Source of the DNA: RBG-16-34-14 sp963727535
GTDB taxonomy: Bacteria > Bacteroidota > Ignavibacteria > Ignavibacteriales > Ignavibacteriaceae
Assembly (NCBI GenBank): GCA_963727535.1
Contig: CAVSGR010000001.1
Location: 930,001-994,000, forward strand
Length of the DNA stretch: 64,000 nt
Direction: 5' to 3'
The position numbers and the translations under genes were made by a program. The notes under the pieces are model-generated. The model saw nothing but the letters and a program-made list of their open reading frames with translations. It ran no database searches and was not told where the DNA came from. Of the stretch, positions 38,759-48,435 are shown in pieces. Within the stretch, counting starts at the first letter, position 1, and each line of letters opens with the position of its first letter.

Positions 38759-39802
38759 ATGAAAAGAATAATACTAAACATAGCATTTATAACCATAATT
38801 ATATATACAGCATTTAGCTGTAACAAGGATTCTGTTATCTCTACTGAAGGGGACCAACCCGGAAGAAGAGACTATGTTTGGACTGTAGACACAATAAACT
38901 CATATGATCCTATTTACAGATTCTGGGCAAGTTCCCCAACAGATGCATGGGCTGTAACAACAGGAGGAAATCTATCCGAATCAATTTTCCACTTTGATGG
39001 AAATCATTGGTCTACAGACGGAGTCTTTAGGTTGCTTTCCCCACACTCAATCTGGGGCTCTTCAAATAATAATGCCTATATAGGAGGGTCAGCTGGTAAA
39101 ATATGGCACTTTGATGGAAATAGCTGGAGCGAGGTTGCAACATTAACAAAAGATGGACACGATGATATTGTTTTTGATAATATATGGGGTGGTTCATATA
39201 ATGATTTTTATATTATGGGGGCTTATCACAATGATAATGGGGCTCCAAATAATAGTGTTATCACACATTTTAATGATAATATATGGACATCATTCGATAC
39301 TGATAATATTATTGGGATAGTCGAAAGGTTATATAAAAATAAAACAGACGGAAAAATTTATTTGAGAACCAATAGAATAGGTGGAGGAGAATATTTTGAT
39401 AGCACACTTATTTATAAATACGACCAAGGAAAATATTCGGAAATCTATAGTAGCGTTTGGACGAGAGGTTTACAGGCAGATATAAGTTTTATTAATAACG
39501 AAGTATATTTTGTCCTAGGCAGCAAAATTTCAAAGAGAATAAATGGTCAATTTAAAACCATTTTGGAAGTGAACAATCCTAATTTTAACCAAAAAATATG
39601 GGGAAGAAGTTCAAAAGATATATTCCTCTTAATGATCGATGGCTTAGTCCATTATAATGGTAGCGATATGAAATATTTATTCCATTTTAACAAGTCTTCA
39701 ACCGAAATATTTGGTGCCGCTCTTTTCGAAAATGACGCCTTCTTTTTAGTTTCGGAGGCTGAAACAAATTTAAGTCTAATATATCATGGAAAATTGGAAT
39801 AA
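38759..39802 (+). CDS. Lipoprotein with beta-propeller-like repeats
   Basis: 347 residues with a lipobox (YTAFSCNKDS, Cys21). Repeats of the type FWASSPTDAWAVTTGG, IWGSSNNNAYIGGSAG, IWGGSYNDFYIMGAY and IWGRSSKDIFLLMID, each followed by a FDGNxW-like strand, point to a beta-propeller of 5-7 blades. Probably a surface or periplasmic protein. It lies in the block that separates rsmD and coaD. Function unknown. Confidence 0.72.
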   Translation: MKRIILNIAFITIIIYTAFSCNKDSVISTEGDQPGRRDYVWTVDTINSYDPIYRFWASSPTDAWAVTTGGNLSESIFHFDGNHWSTDGVFRLLSPHSIWGSSNNNAYIGGSAGKIWHFDGNSWSEVATLTKDGHDDIVFDNIWGGSYNDFYIMGAYHNDNGAPNNSVITHFNDNIWTSFDTDNIIGIVERLYKNKTDGKIYLRTNRIGGGEYFDSTLIYKYDQGKYSEIYSSVWTRGLQADISFINNEVYFVLGSKISKRINGQFKTILEVNNPNFNQKIWGRSSKDIFLLMIDGLVHYNGSDMKYLFHFNKSSTEIFGAALFENDAFFLVSEAETNLSLIYHGKLE

Positions 39803-39832
39803 GAATACAGGAGGATAAAGCTTAAAAAAATC

Positions 39833-39860
39833 AGGAGACGATGCTGACACACCGTCTCCT
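39833..39860 (+). terminator. Hairpin after propeller lipoprotein gene
   Basis: AGGAGACG pairs with CGTCTCCT around a 12-base loop, 31 bases after the stop. No T-tract follows, so termination is only suspected. Confidence 0.45.
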
Positions 39861-40031
39861 CTAATGAATAGTCCTATCAAGGCTAGCTACCTTAATTATT
39901 CATTTTTATAAATGAAAAGAGGGCTATTCTGCTTTCAAAGTTAAAAAATTTTTATCAATTAAAAAGGAGGGAATCAAGAATAAAACCATCATTAGAGATT
40001 ATTCAAAAGTTCATAAAAAATGGAGTCTAAA

Positions 40032-42623
40032 ATGAAAAAAATATTTTTGTTTGTTTTATTAATATTATTTAATAATAATATACTAAGTGATAGTATTTCG
40101 GGGAATAAAACTGTTGTTGCATATGTAGAACCTAATGAAGGAAATTCGTTTTTTTCTTATGGTACATTTGGAATCGATATTGGCAAAAAATATATAGCTG
40201 AAGCTTACAGCCGAGAAACAGCCAGGACACTATATATGTTTGATCTTAATTATATCCCGAGCAATGCTGTAATTAATAGTGTTTCGTTACATTACTTTGT
40301 AGATGATTATGATAATAATTCAAACCAATTTAAGATTAGGCAAGCTGAATACCATTCTATTCCTTATGATATATGGCAAAACATAGGACAAGCAACAGTT
40401 TTATTTTCTGATATATGGTACAGTACTGGTGATTTAACAAGCGAAGCATTAACTAACTTGGTAAATAGCAGTAAAGGAAGTTATATGTATTTAGGAGGTA
40501 TGTCACAAAGTGAACTATATACGACTTCCTGGGCAAATTTAGAGTTAACTCTAAATATTGACTATACAATTTCAATTACAGCTGATAACAATTTTACGGA
40601 CAATAGTGGTAATGGGACTCACGGCTCTATAACAATAAATGGCACAACCCATAATAATATTCCTTCCAGTGGATATACTTTCGAAAAACATACAGGACAA
40701 ACTCTTACGCTTCAAGCTGTTTCACCACAAACTGATAATCAGGGTTATCAGAGGACATGGGCTTCGTGTGAATTAAGTGATTGGACCAGAAGTGCCGTGC
40801 ACGTATGGTATAATCAAACATATTCATTTACTGTTACAGGAGATGACGATGGAAAAACTTATAAAGCAAATTTAGCACAAGTTCAAACTACAACAAGCGG
40901 ACAAATGTCTTCCAGCGAAAACTGGTTTACTAATGTTACATTAAGCGGTAATGTTACAGTTCCATCCGGTGTTACCCTTACATTAAATCCCTGTGCAGTA
41001 GTTACCTTAAATAGTAACACAATCACTTCCACAGGCGGTACAATAACAGTACAATCAGGTGCAACAATAAGTGACCTAGCTGCAAAGTTAAAAAATGGTT
41101 CTATCTTAAAGGGTTTATACCCAACGATTCAGTCCGCAATTAATGCTGCTTCGGATTATTACACTGTCGAAATAAAAGATGGAACGTACTCTGGAAACAT
41201 AACAGTTAATAGTAAAGATTATTTAAATATTGTGGGAGAAACAGCAAATGGTGCTACAATTAACGGAAATTTGACACTCTATTCATCTTCAGGAGTAAAT
41301 CTTAACAATTTTTTTACTTGTAACAAAATCAATATGAGCAATTGTCAGGATGCCGATGTTTATGTTAATATATTCGGCAGCGGTATGTATAGCGGAATAC
41401 AACTTTCAAATTGCGACAATTATGAGGTAAGTTCATATATAAAGAATTTCGCAATAGGAATTCTATCTGGCTCAAGTGATGGTTATTCTTACAGTTATTT
41501 AGAGGACAATGGTAAAGGTATATATGCAACTAATTCTGATGTTTATCCTTTTTATTCCGCTTTTTGTGTAAGCAATAACTATGATTTATATGCTGTCTCA
41601 GGGAGTTATATATATGCAGAAAATTGTTACTTTTATAATGAAACTCCTGTTACATACGGAAATGTAGATGTAGTTGGGGATATTTACGATTGCGGCGATT
41701 TGTCAAAACGTGTTGCCTCAAATAATAAGAACTTTATAGCTGATTTTTCTAAACACACTAATGCAGCTGACGAACCTCCTGCATTGAGAGATTATAAGTC
41801 ATTAGTGGATAAATACATAAATTTATCATCAAGAGTAAATAAGGATATCTCGGAAAAGAGATTATTTGATAAAAACGAATTTAACGATGAGTATATTTTA
41901 TTAATATCCGATTATAAAAACTATATCGAAAATTATCCGGAATCAGAGTTCGCAGGTTCAGCTCTTAGAATTGTTACAAATAGTTATATTCGCCTTAAGG
42001 ATTATAAAGTAATATATGAGTATCTGAATAAAATCATAAATGGAGGAGGAACTGTTAGTTTACGTAATGCTGCGGAACGATGGCTGATATCATACTACCG
42101 TGAACAAAAGGACTTTGATAGTGCAATTAATATTGCAGATGAACTTCTAAAGAAGCAAATTGATAACATCATGGCTTCCGAAGTTTTGTTTACTAAAGGA
42201 GAGATTTACTTATACGATTTAAATAATCCAGATAAAGCAGTCGAATGTTTTTCTGGTGTAGTAAGTAATTATCCCAATGAATCTCTTGTAGAGTTCGCAA
42301 ATGATGAACTGAAACTTCTTGGATTTGATACTAAAGGGAATAAGTTAACGTCTGGTAGTGGTTCAGGCTTCAGTACAAGCAGTTATCCAAACCCGTTCAA
42401 CCCAACAACGATAATAAATTATACTTTGCCCGATAATGAAAAGGTTATAATAAAAGTATATGATATTCTCGGAAGAGAGGTAAAAGAATTGATAAATGAA
42501 CAAAAAACAGCAGGAACATATTCAGTTGAATTCGACGGAAGTAAATTATCAAGTGGAGTATATTTTTATACAATAACTGCAGGCAAGTTTTCTGAAACAA
42601 AGAAAATGGTCCTAACCAAGTAA
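40032..42623 (+). CDS. Large T9SS-exported protein with beta-helix and helical repeats
   Basis: About 863 residues from MKKIFLFVLLILFNNNILS (signal peptide; the ATG at 40020 would add four residues). An N-terminal domain to about residue 175 is followed by beta-rich regions and a right-handed beta-helix-like stretch (IQSAINAASDYYTVEIKDGT, then strand repeats to about residue 560). A TPR-like helical part follows (IVTNSYIRLKDYKVIYEYLN, YREQKDFDSAINIADELL). The last 85 residues are a T9SS sorting domain (SSYPNPFNPTTIINY, VYDILGREVKELINEQ, SSGVYFYTI). A strong terminator follows. Function unknown. Confidence 0.82.
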   Translation: MKKIFLFVLLILFNNNILSDSISGNKTVVAYVEPNEGNSFFSYGTFGIDIGKKYIAEAYSRETARTLYMFDLNYIPSNAVINSVSLHYFVDDYDNNSNQFKIRQAEYHSIPYDIWQNIGQATVLFSDIWYSTGDLTSEALTNLVNSSKGSYMYLGGMSQSELYTTSWANLELTLNIDYTISITADNNFTDNSGNGTHGSITINGTTHNNIPSSGYTFEKHTGQTLTLQAVSPQTDNQGYQRTWASCELSDWTRSAVHVWYNQTYSFTVTGDDDGKTYKANLAQVQTTTSGQMSSSENWFTNVTLSGNVTVPSGVTLTLNPCAVVTLNSNTITSTGGTITVQSGATISDLAAKLKNGSILKGLYPTIQSAINAASDYYTVEIKDGTYSGNITVNSKDYLNIVGETANGATINGNLTLYSSSGVNLNNFFTCNKINMSNCQDADVYVNIFGSGMYSGIQLSNCDNYEVSSYIKNFAIGILSGSSDGYSYSYLEDNGKGIYATNSDVYPFYSAFCVSNNYDLYAVSGSYIYAENCYFYNETPVTYGNVDVVGDIYDCGDLSKRVASNNKNFIADFSKHTNAADEPPALRDYKSLVDKYINLSSRVNKDISEKRLFDKNEFNDEYILLISDYKNYIENYPESEFAGSALRIVTNSYIRLKDYKVIYEYLNKIINGGGTVSLRNAAERWLISYYREQKDFDSAINIADELLKKQIDNIMASEVLFTKGEIYLYDLNNPDKAVECFSGVVSNYPNESLVEFANDELKLLGFDTKGNKLTSGSGSGFSTSSYPNPFNPTTIINYTLPDNEKVIIKVYDILGREVKELINEQKTAGTYSVEFDGSKLSSGVYFYTITAGKFSETKKMVLTK

Positions 42624-42658
42624 TTGAATAAAACTCTAACAAAAAATCTATAATCATA

Positions 42659-42695
42659 AAGAGGCAATTTCGTGAAAGAAATTGCCTCTTTTTTT
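42659..42695 (+). terminator. Rho-independent terminator after large T9SS gene
   Basis: AAGAGGCAATTTC pairs perfectly with GAAATTGCCTCTT around GTGAAA and is followed by a T-run. It begins 36 bases after the stop. Confidence 0.93.
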
Positions 42696-42790
42696 CACTT
42701 CTCCAAAATTTTAATCTTTTAATTTTATAAATGAACTTTTCTACTTAACTTTTAAATAATAATTTTTGAAATAATTTTTAAGAGCTATTA

Positions 42791-42819
42791 ATGAGAAAAG
42801 TAATTTACCCCGGCACTTT
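42791..42819 (+). pseudogene. Truncated, diverged copy of the coaD 5' end
   Basis: These 29 bases match the first 29 bases of coaD (42901) at 26 positions. The three differences all fall at third codon positions (AGA/AGG, TAC/TAT, ACT/ACC), so both encode MRKVIYPGTF. After this the copy stops matching. It looks like the start of a related coaD allele left at the edge of an inserted or recombined block. Confidence 0.8.
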
Positions 42820-42900
42820 CCTATAAGTTCTCAAATAATTTCATAAAAACATTTTTCTCCTTATGTTTATATAAATGAACATTATAATTTAAGGTATGTT

Positions 42901-43386
42901 ATGAGGAAAGTAATTTATCCCGGCACCTTTGATCCGGTTACTTACGGACATATAGATATTATCAAAAGAGCAATCGATCTTTTTGATTTTGTCGCCGTCA
43001 CTGTTGCTGTCAATCCTTCAAAGAAACCTCTTTTTTCTCTTAAAGAAAGAGTTGGCATGCTCAAAGAAAGTCTTAAAGAATTTGATAACATTTCCGTGGA
43101 TTCATTCGATGGATTGGTAGTGGATTATGCACATAAAGTCGGTGCAACAGGAATAATAAGAGGATTGCGTGCTTTAAGTGATTTCGAATATGAATTCCAG
43201 ATGGCACTGATGAACAGGAAACTTGCAAAAGATGTTGCAACAATTTTTTTAATGCCCCACGAAAAGTATACTTATCTCAATTCATCGATCGTTAGAAACT
43301 TAGCCGAGTTAAAAAGCGATGTTAGTGATTTTGTACCAGCACCTGTTCAAAGGGCATTCAAAAAGAAGCTCTCTGTGAAAAAATGA
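42901..43386 (+). CDS. coaD: Pantetheine-phosphate adenylyltransferase
   Basis: 161 residues, the normal length. CoaD makes dephospho-CoA from phosphopantetheine and ATP. The nucleotidyl-transferase motif TYGHIDIIKRA (HxGH type) is at residues 16-26, and YTYLNSSIVRNLAEL is the C-terminal ISSTxxR-like motif. AAGG lies 9 bases upstream. The stop overlaps the start of the dipeptidase gene (ATGA). A fragment of a second copy lies 110 bases upstream. Confidence 0.95.
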   Translation: MRKVIYPGTFDPVTYGHIDIIKRAIDLFDFVAVTVAVNPSKKPLFSLKERVGMLKESLKEFDNISVDSFDGLVVDYAHKVGATGIIRGLRALSDFEYEFQMALMNRKLAKDVATIFLMPHEKYTYLNSSIVRNLAELKSDVSDFVPAPVQRAFKKKLSVKK

Positions 43387-44606
43387 AATTTGTTTTATTA
43401 CTAATTCTTACAGCCGGTTTATTTTCATTTTGCTCAAAAGAAATTAGAGAACCGGGAAAGAAAACTACCGACAAGGATTTGAAAACTATGGCTGATTCAC
43501 TGGCAAAAAATATAATGATTATTGATACTCACATCGATGTTCCTTACAGACTCTCAGAACATTGGGAAGATATTTCTAAAAGAACCAAACGAGGAAATTT
43601 CGATTACGTAAGAGCCAAAGAAGGTGGATTAAATGTAGCTTTTTTTGCTATTTACACCTCAGCCGAATTAGCCGAAAAAGGAACTTCAAAAAGTGAAGCA
43701 GAAAAATTAATAACTATGGTTAAAAACATTGTAAAAGAAAATCCCGGTAAGTTTGCTCTTGCTATGTCTGTAACAGATGTTAAGAAACAATTCGATACCG
43801 GCATAATTTCTCTTCCAATGGGAATGGAAAATGGCTCACCGATTGAAGATAAGATTGATAACCTAAAATACTTTTATGATAAAGGGATAAGGTATATAAC
43901 TCTTTCACACTTTAAGAATAATCGTATTTGTGATTCCTCAACTGATGATGTTAAAAAGTGGAATGGTCTCAGTCCTTTCGGGAAAAAAGTAATTGTAGAA
44001 ATGAACAAACTGGGAATGATGATTGATGTATCGCATATATCTGATGATGCCTTTTCCCAGGTTTTGGAAATAAGTAAAGCTCCGGTAATTGCATCCCATT
44101 CTTCCTGTAGATTTTTTACGCCCGGGTGGAGTAGAAATATGTCGGATGAGATGATAAAAGCACTGGCAAAAAATGGAGGAGTAATACAGATAAATTTTGG
44201 TTCTTCATTTCTAAGTAAAGAAATCAGAAATAAGATCAATGCTAATCACGCTTACATTAATAAATATGTCAAAGAAAAAAATCTTACGGGAGAAGATGCC
44301 GCAAAATTCAGGACAAAATATTTAAAGGAGCACCGCCCCGGATATGCAAATGTAAAAGATGTTGTAAAACATATTAATCACGTTGTAAAGCTTGTAGGAA
44401 TAGATTATGTCGGCATTGGTTCTGACTTTGATGGAGTTGGAGATTCTCTTCCGGAAGGATTAAAAGATGTTTCTCAATATCCAAATTTAATATACGAATT
44501 GCTTAAAGCAGGCTACTCAGACAACGACATCAAGAAAATATGCTCAGAAAATATTTTAAGAGTCTGGTCTGAAGTAGAAAAAATTGCAAAAGAAAAACAA
44601 GGTTGA
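43383..44606 (+). CDS. Membrane dipeptidase family M19, lipoprotein
   Basis: 407 residues with a lipobox (LFSFCSKEI, Cys17). A zinc-dependent dipeptidase of the renal dipeptidase family. Metal-site motifs are IIDTHIDVPYRL near residue 48, HFKNNRICDSS, MMIDVSHISDDAF, APVIASHSSCRFF and DYVGIGSDFDGVGD. Probably cleaves short peptides in the periplasm. Translationally coupled to coaD by a 4-base overlap. Intact. Confidence 0.9.
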   Translation: MKFVLLLILTAGLFSFCSKEIREPGKKTTDKDLKTMADSLAKNIMIIDTHIDVPYRLSEHWEDISKRTKRGNFDYVRAKEGGLNVAFFAIYTSAELAEKGTSKSEAEKLITMVKNIVKENPGKFALAMSVTDVKKQFDTGIISLPMGMENGSPIEDKIDNLKYFYDKGIRYITLSHFKNNRICDSSTDDVKKWNGLSPFGKKVIVEMNKLGMMIDVSHISDDAFSQVLEISKAPVIASHSSCRFFTPGWSRNMSDEMIKALAKNGGVIQINFGSSFLSKEIRNKINANHAYINKYVKEKNLTGEDAAKFRTKYLKEHRPGYANVKDVVKHINHVVKLVGIDYVGIGSDFDGVGDSLPEGLKDVSQYPNLIYELLKAGYSDNDIKKICSENILRVWSEVEKIAKEKQG

Positions 44607-44743
44607 GCATAACTCCCATCTTAAAATAGTTGACAATCGTTAATTAAAAAACTTATCTATTATTTTCTCCAAAAGAAGATTTTAACTTACCAGTTGTTTA
44701 ATTTTACAATCGACAAAAAAATATTTTAGAGAGGTAAAATAAA

Positions 44744-45937
44744 TTGAAACCACTATCTGACCTGATTTCTTCTATCCAAGAGAGCAAAACACTCGCTATA
44801 ACTTCGCTTATAAAAAAATTAAAAGCAGAAGGCAAAAATGTTTTAAGTTTTAGTGCAGGCGAACCTGACTTCCCTACTCCGGCATTTATTAAAGAAGCAG
44901 CAATAAAAGCAATCAATAATAATTTTACATACTATACTCCTAATGAAGGATATCCTGACTTAGTTAAAACAATTATTAAAAAGTTTAAAGAAGATAATGC
45001 TCTCGAATTCAATCCCGAAAATATTATTGTATCGGACGGGGCAAAACATTCTTTATACAATATCTTGCAGGCAATCTGTAATCCTGGAGATGAAGTAATT
45101 TTTCAATCTCCTTACTGGGTCAGTTATCCTGAAATGGTAAAGCTTGCCAGAGCCAACTCAGTGATAATTGATGCGGGAGTAGAAACTGAATATAAAATTC
45201 TCCCAGCCGCTCTTGAAAAAGCAATCACAACAAAAACGAAAGTATTTCTTTTTAACAGTCCTTCAAATCCCACGGGATCTGTTTATTCTAAAAAAGAAAT
45301 TCTGGCTTTAGCTGAAGTATTAAAAGGAAAAGATATATTCGTTCTGACAGATGAAATATATGAGAAGATAATATTTGATGGAGAAGAACATTTCAGTATC
45401 GGCGCTGTTGACTTCTTAAAGGATAAAACTATAACTGTAAACGGAGTAAGTAAAGCTTACTCGATGACTGGCTGGAGAATAGGTTACGCCGGCGGTCCAA
45501 AAAATATTATAAAGCTTGCAAGAAATCTTCAAAGCCATTCTACATCAAATGCAGCTTCTATTTCCCAGGCAGCGGCACAGGCTGCTTTGTCTAATCATTC
45601 TTCTGAAATTGATATGATGGTTGGCGAGTTTAAGAAGAGACGTGATTTCATCGTATCTGAATTGAATAAAATTCCCGGTGTTAAATGTCCGCTACCTAAG
45701 GGAGCATTTTATGTATTCTATGATGTTAGCTCCTATTATGGAAAGTCCGTCAATGGTTTGGAAATAAAAGATTCGACAAGCTTTTGCAATTATGTTTTAA
45801 CTGAGCAGAATGTCGGGTTAGTTCCGGGAGTTGCTTTTGGAAATGATAATTGTGTCAGAATGTCTTATGCCTGTTCGCAGGCTCAGATAGAAGACGGACT
45901 GGGAAGATTACACAAAGCGCTGGGTAAGCTTAGTTAA
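44744..45937 (+). CDS. PLP-dependent aspartate-type aminotransferase
   Basis: 397 residues of class I aminotransferases (subgroup Ib, AspB-like). The cofactor lysine is in VNGVSKAYSMTGWRIGYAGG; FLFNSPSNPTGSVYSK and YEKIIFDG are other active-site motifs, and the final arginine motif is CVRMSYACS. The likely reaction is aspartate plus 2-oxoglutarate to oxaloacetate plus glutamate; prephenate is also possible. The start is TTG at 44744, with GAGG 10 bases upstream. It is convergent with aroE, overlapping by 4 bases. Confidence 0.88.
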   Translation: MKPLSDLISSIQESKTLAITSLIKKLKAEGKNVLSFSAGEPDFPTPAFIKEAAIKAINNNFTYYTPNEGYPDLVKTIIKKFKEDNALEFNPENIIVSDGAKHSLYNILQAICNPGDEVIFQSPYWVSYPEMVKLARANSVIIDAGVETEYKILPAALEKAITTKTKVFLFNSPSNPTGSVYSKKEILALAEVLKGKDIFVLTDEIYEKIIFDGEEHFSIGAVDFLKDKTITVNGVSKAYSMTGWRIGYAGGPKNIIKLARNLQSHSTSNAASISQAAAQAALSNHSSEIDMMVGEFKKRRDFIVSELNKIPGVKCPLPKGAFYVFYDVSSYYGKSVNGLEIKDSTSFCNYVLTEQNVGLVPGVAFGNDNCVRMSYACSQAQIEDGLGRLHKALGKLS

Positions 45938-46806
45938 TTTTTAACAAGCATTACTAAAGAATTATAAAGTTCATCAACTGGGATTTGTTCGCCTGTCCAC
46001 AGCTCAAAAGATTTTGCTGCCTGGTGAACGAGCATTTTTATTCCATCGAGAATTGTAGCTCCTTTTGATTCAGCTAAACTAAGAAGTTTTGTTTTCGGAG
46101 GGTTGTAAACGAGATCAAAAACTATTTGTCCTTTTGTAAAAGAATCACCAAGTGTTGTAATTGAATCATCGTTTTCCGGCGACATTCCCACAGAAGTAGT
46201 ATTAACTACAAGACTACTATTCTTAAAAATATTAACAAGAGTGGGAGGAAATAATTCAGATGTTTTTATAGAATTGTATTTCATCTTGTCAACGAAATAA
46301 TTTTTAAGAGCTTCTGCACGCTGTTCTGTTCTGTTAGTAATATGTATTTCTTTTGGCTTAAAGTATCTTATTAAAGTATAAATAACGGCGCGCGCAGCAC
46401 CACCAGCACCGACAACACTCACTTCCTTCCCAACCAGGTCCTCTTTGTAAGGTGATAACGTTGCAAGAATTCCATCGACATCCGTGTTATAACCGTTAAG
46501 TTTTCCATGATCATTAACGATCGTGTTAACAGAACCGATCATAGATGCTTCATCGGAAACATTATTCAAATGCTGTATTATATTTTCTTTATGTGGAATA
46601 GTTACATTAAATCCTATAATATTCAATGCGATCATTCCTCTCAAAGCATTCCTTAAATTTGCAGGAGGCACATCAAAAGGAAGATAAATGTAATTCAATT
46701 CCCTCATCTGAGAAGCAACATTATGGATAAAAGGAGAATATGTATGCTTTATCGGGTGCCCGATCAAACCAATCAGTTTAGTATCAAGATGAAAAGTATT
46801 TTTCAT
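45934..46806 (-). CDS. aroE: Shikimate dehydrogenase
   Basis: 290 residues. It reduces 3-dehydroshikimate with NADPH in aromatic amino acid synthesis. Motifs: GLIGHPIKHTYSPFIHN at the start (substrate site), FNVTIPHKENI with the catalytic lysine, YNTDVDGILATL, and the nucleotide loop VVGAGGAARAVIYTL. The C-terminus has DGIKMLVHQAAKSFELWTG. Normal length, intact, and last in the minus-strand run. Confidence 0.94.
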   Translation of the reverse strand: MKNTFHLDTKLIGLIGHPIKHTYSPFIHNVASQMRELNYIYLPFDVPPANLRNALRGMIALNIIGFNVTIPHKENIIQHLNNVSDEASMIGSVNTIVNDHGKLNGYNTDVDGILATLSPYKEDLVGKEVSVVGAGGAARAVIYTLIRYFKPKEIHITNRTEQRAEALKNYFVDKMKYNSIKTSELFPPTLVNIFKNSSLVVNTTSVGMSPENDDSITTLGDSFTKGQIVFDLVYNPPKTKLLSLAESKGATILDGIKMLVHQAAKSFELWTGEQIPVDELYNSLVMLVKN

Positions 46807-46891
46807 AGTTCAAACAAAAAAATATATCTCTTTTTATAAGAATTCAAGCTAACATAAAAAATTATAGAAAATTAATTACTAAGAGTAATAA

Positions 46892-48310
46892 TCAGATTTC
46901 CCCCAGAAGTTTCTTAAACAACTTGGATGATTTAATCTCCGGGTACTCCTTAGCAAACTCGGAACGAATAGAAGGATTAATTAAAAACGCTGCTTTCAAA
47001 CAATCGACTGCTTCCTGAGTACGGCTGAGAATAAAATTTATTTTGGCTTTACCATAATAAGATGTGGCATCAGCCGGGTTGTGCCTGATACAATTATCAT
47101 AGGCTTTCAAAGCATCCAGCCAGTCTCCCATTTCGAACAACGTTTCAGCAAGATTAAAGTTTATCTCATAACTATCCGGCTCAATCTTTAAAGCTGCATA
47201 ATAACTTTTGGCGGCTTCCTGGAGCTTACCTAGTGAATATTCTAGATCAGCTTTAGCAAACCAGGCATCTGCATTATCCTGCGACATAGTTATCGCTTTA
47301 TTAAAATCTCTTAAAGCAAGATGAAATTTTCCAGCCGAATCATAACAGAAACCACGCGCAAGATAAGCTTCATAATATTCATCATTTATTTTAATCGCTT
47401 CGGAATAGAATTTTATAGCGTTAACCATATCACCAAGTTCTTCGTGTATATTTGCAATGTTAAAGCAGGATGCTTCATCTGTCGAATCAAGTTCGTGAGC
47501 TTTCTTAAAACACTCTATAGCTTGTTCATATCTGCCAAGGTCAGCAAGAGCATTTCCCTTATTAAACCACGCACTTGTAAATTCCTCATTAATAGAAACT
47601 GCAAGATCGTAACACTCAATTGCTTTTTCCAAATGACTTAACTTGCCAAGTATTACACCTTTATTGTACCATGCTGACGGGTTATAAGGCTGAGAAGAAA
47701 GGAAACTTTCATAAGCTTTCAAAGCTTCGTTATACTTTTCCAAATTTTCATAGCAAAAACCTAATTCATAATATGCTTCTTCATACTCCTTATCCATTTC
47801 AATAGTTTTATTGAAATATTCTATTGCATCTTCATACCTTTCCTGTCTTTGGAAAAGAAGCCCTAAACTAAAAACCGCTTCGGCATTATTCGGATCTAGT
47901 TTCAAAGCAGATAAAAGAGACTCTTTTGCCTGTGCAAAAAATCCAAGATCTTCTTCGGAAGAAGCTTTTTCAATATAAATTTCTGAATCGGCAGGATTTA
48001 GAGATAAAGCTCTTTCAAAACATTCCAACGCAGGTTCAGATTCAAAGATACTATTTAGTAAAATACCTTTCTTCAGCCAATACTCAGAATTATAAGGAGA
48101 AACTTCAAGAAGCCTGTCAACAAAATAAATTCCATCTTCATATAAATCATTTTCCTGGCAGGAATTAATTAAATCCTCTATAGATTCCAGTGAGTTATAC
48201 AGTTCCCCATTATCGATTAATTGTTTATATTTTTTAATATCTCCTTCGAGATTATGTATATCATCAAACAAATTATCGCTGCTAAAATCAGAATCGAAAT
48301 CTGCCATCAA
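46892..48310 (-). CDS. Tetratricopeptide-repeat protein
   Basis: 472 residues made almost wholly of about twelve 34-residue TPR units, for example ALECFERALSLNPADSEIYI, AIEYFNKTIEMDKEYEEAYY and AIECYDLAVSINEEFTSAW. No signal peptide, so probably cytoplasmic, serving as a protein-binding scaffold. An acidic N-terminus (DFDSDFSSDNLFDDIHNLEG) precedes the repeats. Partner unknown. Confidence 0.88.
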   Translation of the reverse strand: MMADFDSDFSSDNLFDDIHNLEGDIKKYKQLIDNGELYNSLESIEDLINSCQENDLYEDGIYFVDRLLEVSPYNSEYWLKKGILLNSIFESEPALECFERALSLNPADSEIYIEKASSEEDLGFFAQAKESLLSALKLDPNNAEAVFSLGLLFQRQERYEDAIEYFNKTIEMDKEYEEAYYELGFCYENLEKYNEALKAYESFLSSQPYNPSAWYNKGVILGKLSHLEKAIECYDLAVSINEEFTSAWFNKGNALADLGRYEQAIECFKKAHELDSTDEASCFNIANIHEELGDMVNAIKFYSEAIKINDEYYEAYLARGFCYDSAGKFHLALRDFNKAITMSQDNADAWFAKADLEYSLGKLQEAAKSYYAALKIEPDSYEINFNLAETLFEMGDWLDALKAYDNCIRHNPADATSYYGKAKINFILSRTQEAVDCLKAAFLINPSIRSEFAKEYPEIKSSKLFKKLLGEI

Positions 48311-48435
48311 GTATCTCCAATTATTTAAAGTGTCGCAAAAAATGTATTACTATTAGCTCATAAAAGCAAGCTGAATTTATTGATATTGAACCAGGAAAAG
48401 TTCAAAAGAATGTTAATGAGATGTCTCACTCTCGA

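Noticed and set aside
43874..44239. Antisense open frame of 121 codons within the dipeptidase gene
   Set aside because: It shadows a gene with strong motifs and has no ribosome-binding site or recognisable content.
47321..47641. Open frame opposite the TPR gene
   Set aside because: The TPR repeats on the minus strand explain the open frame; the + strand translation has no motif.
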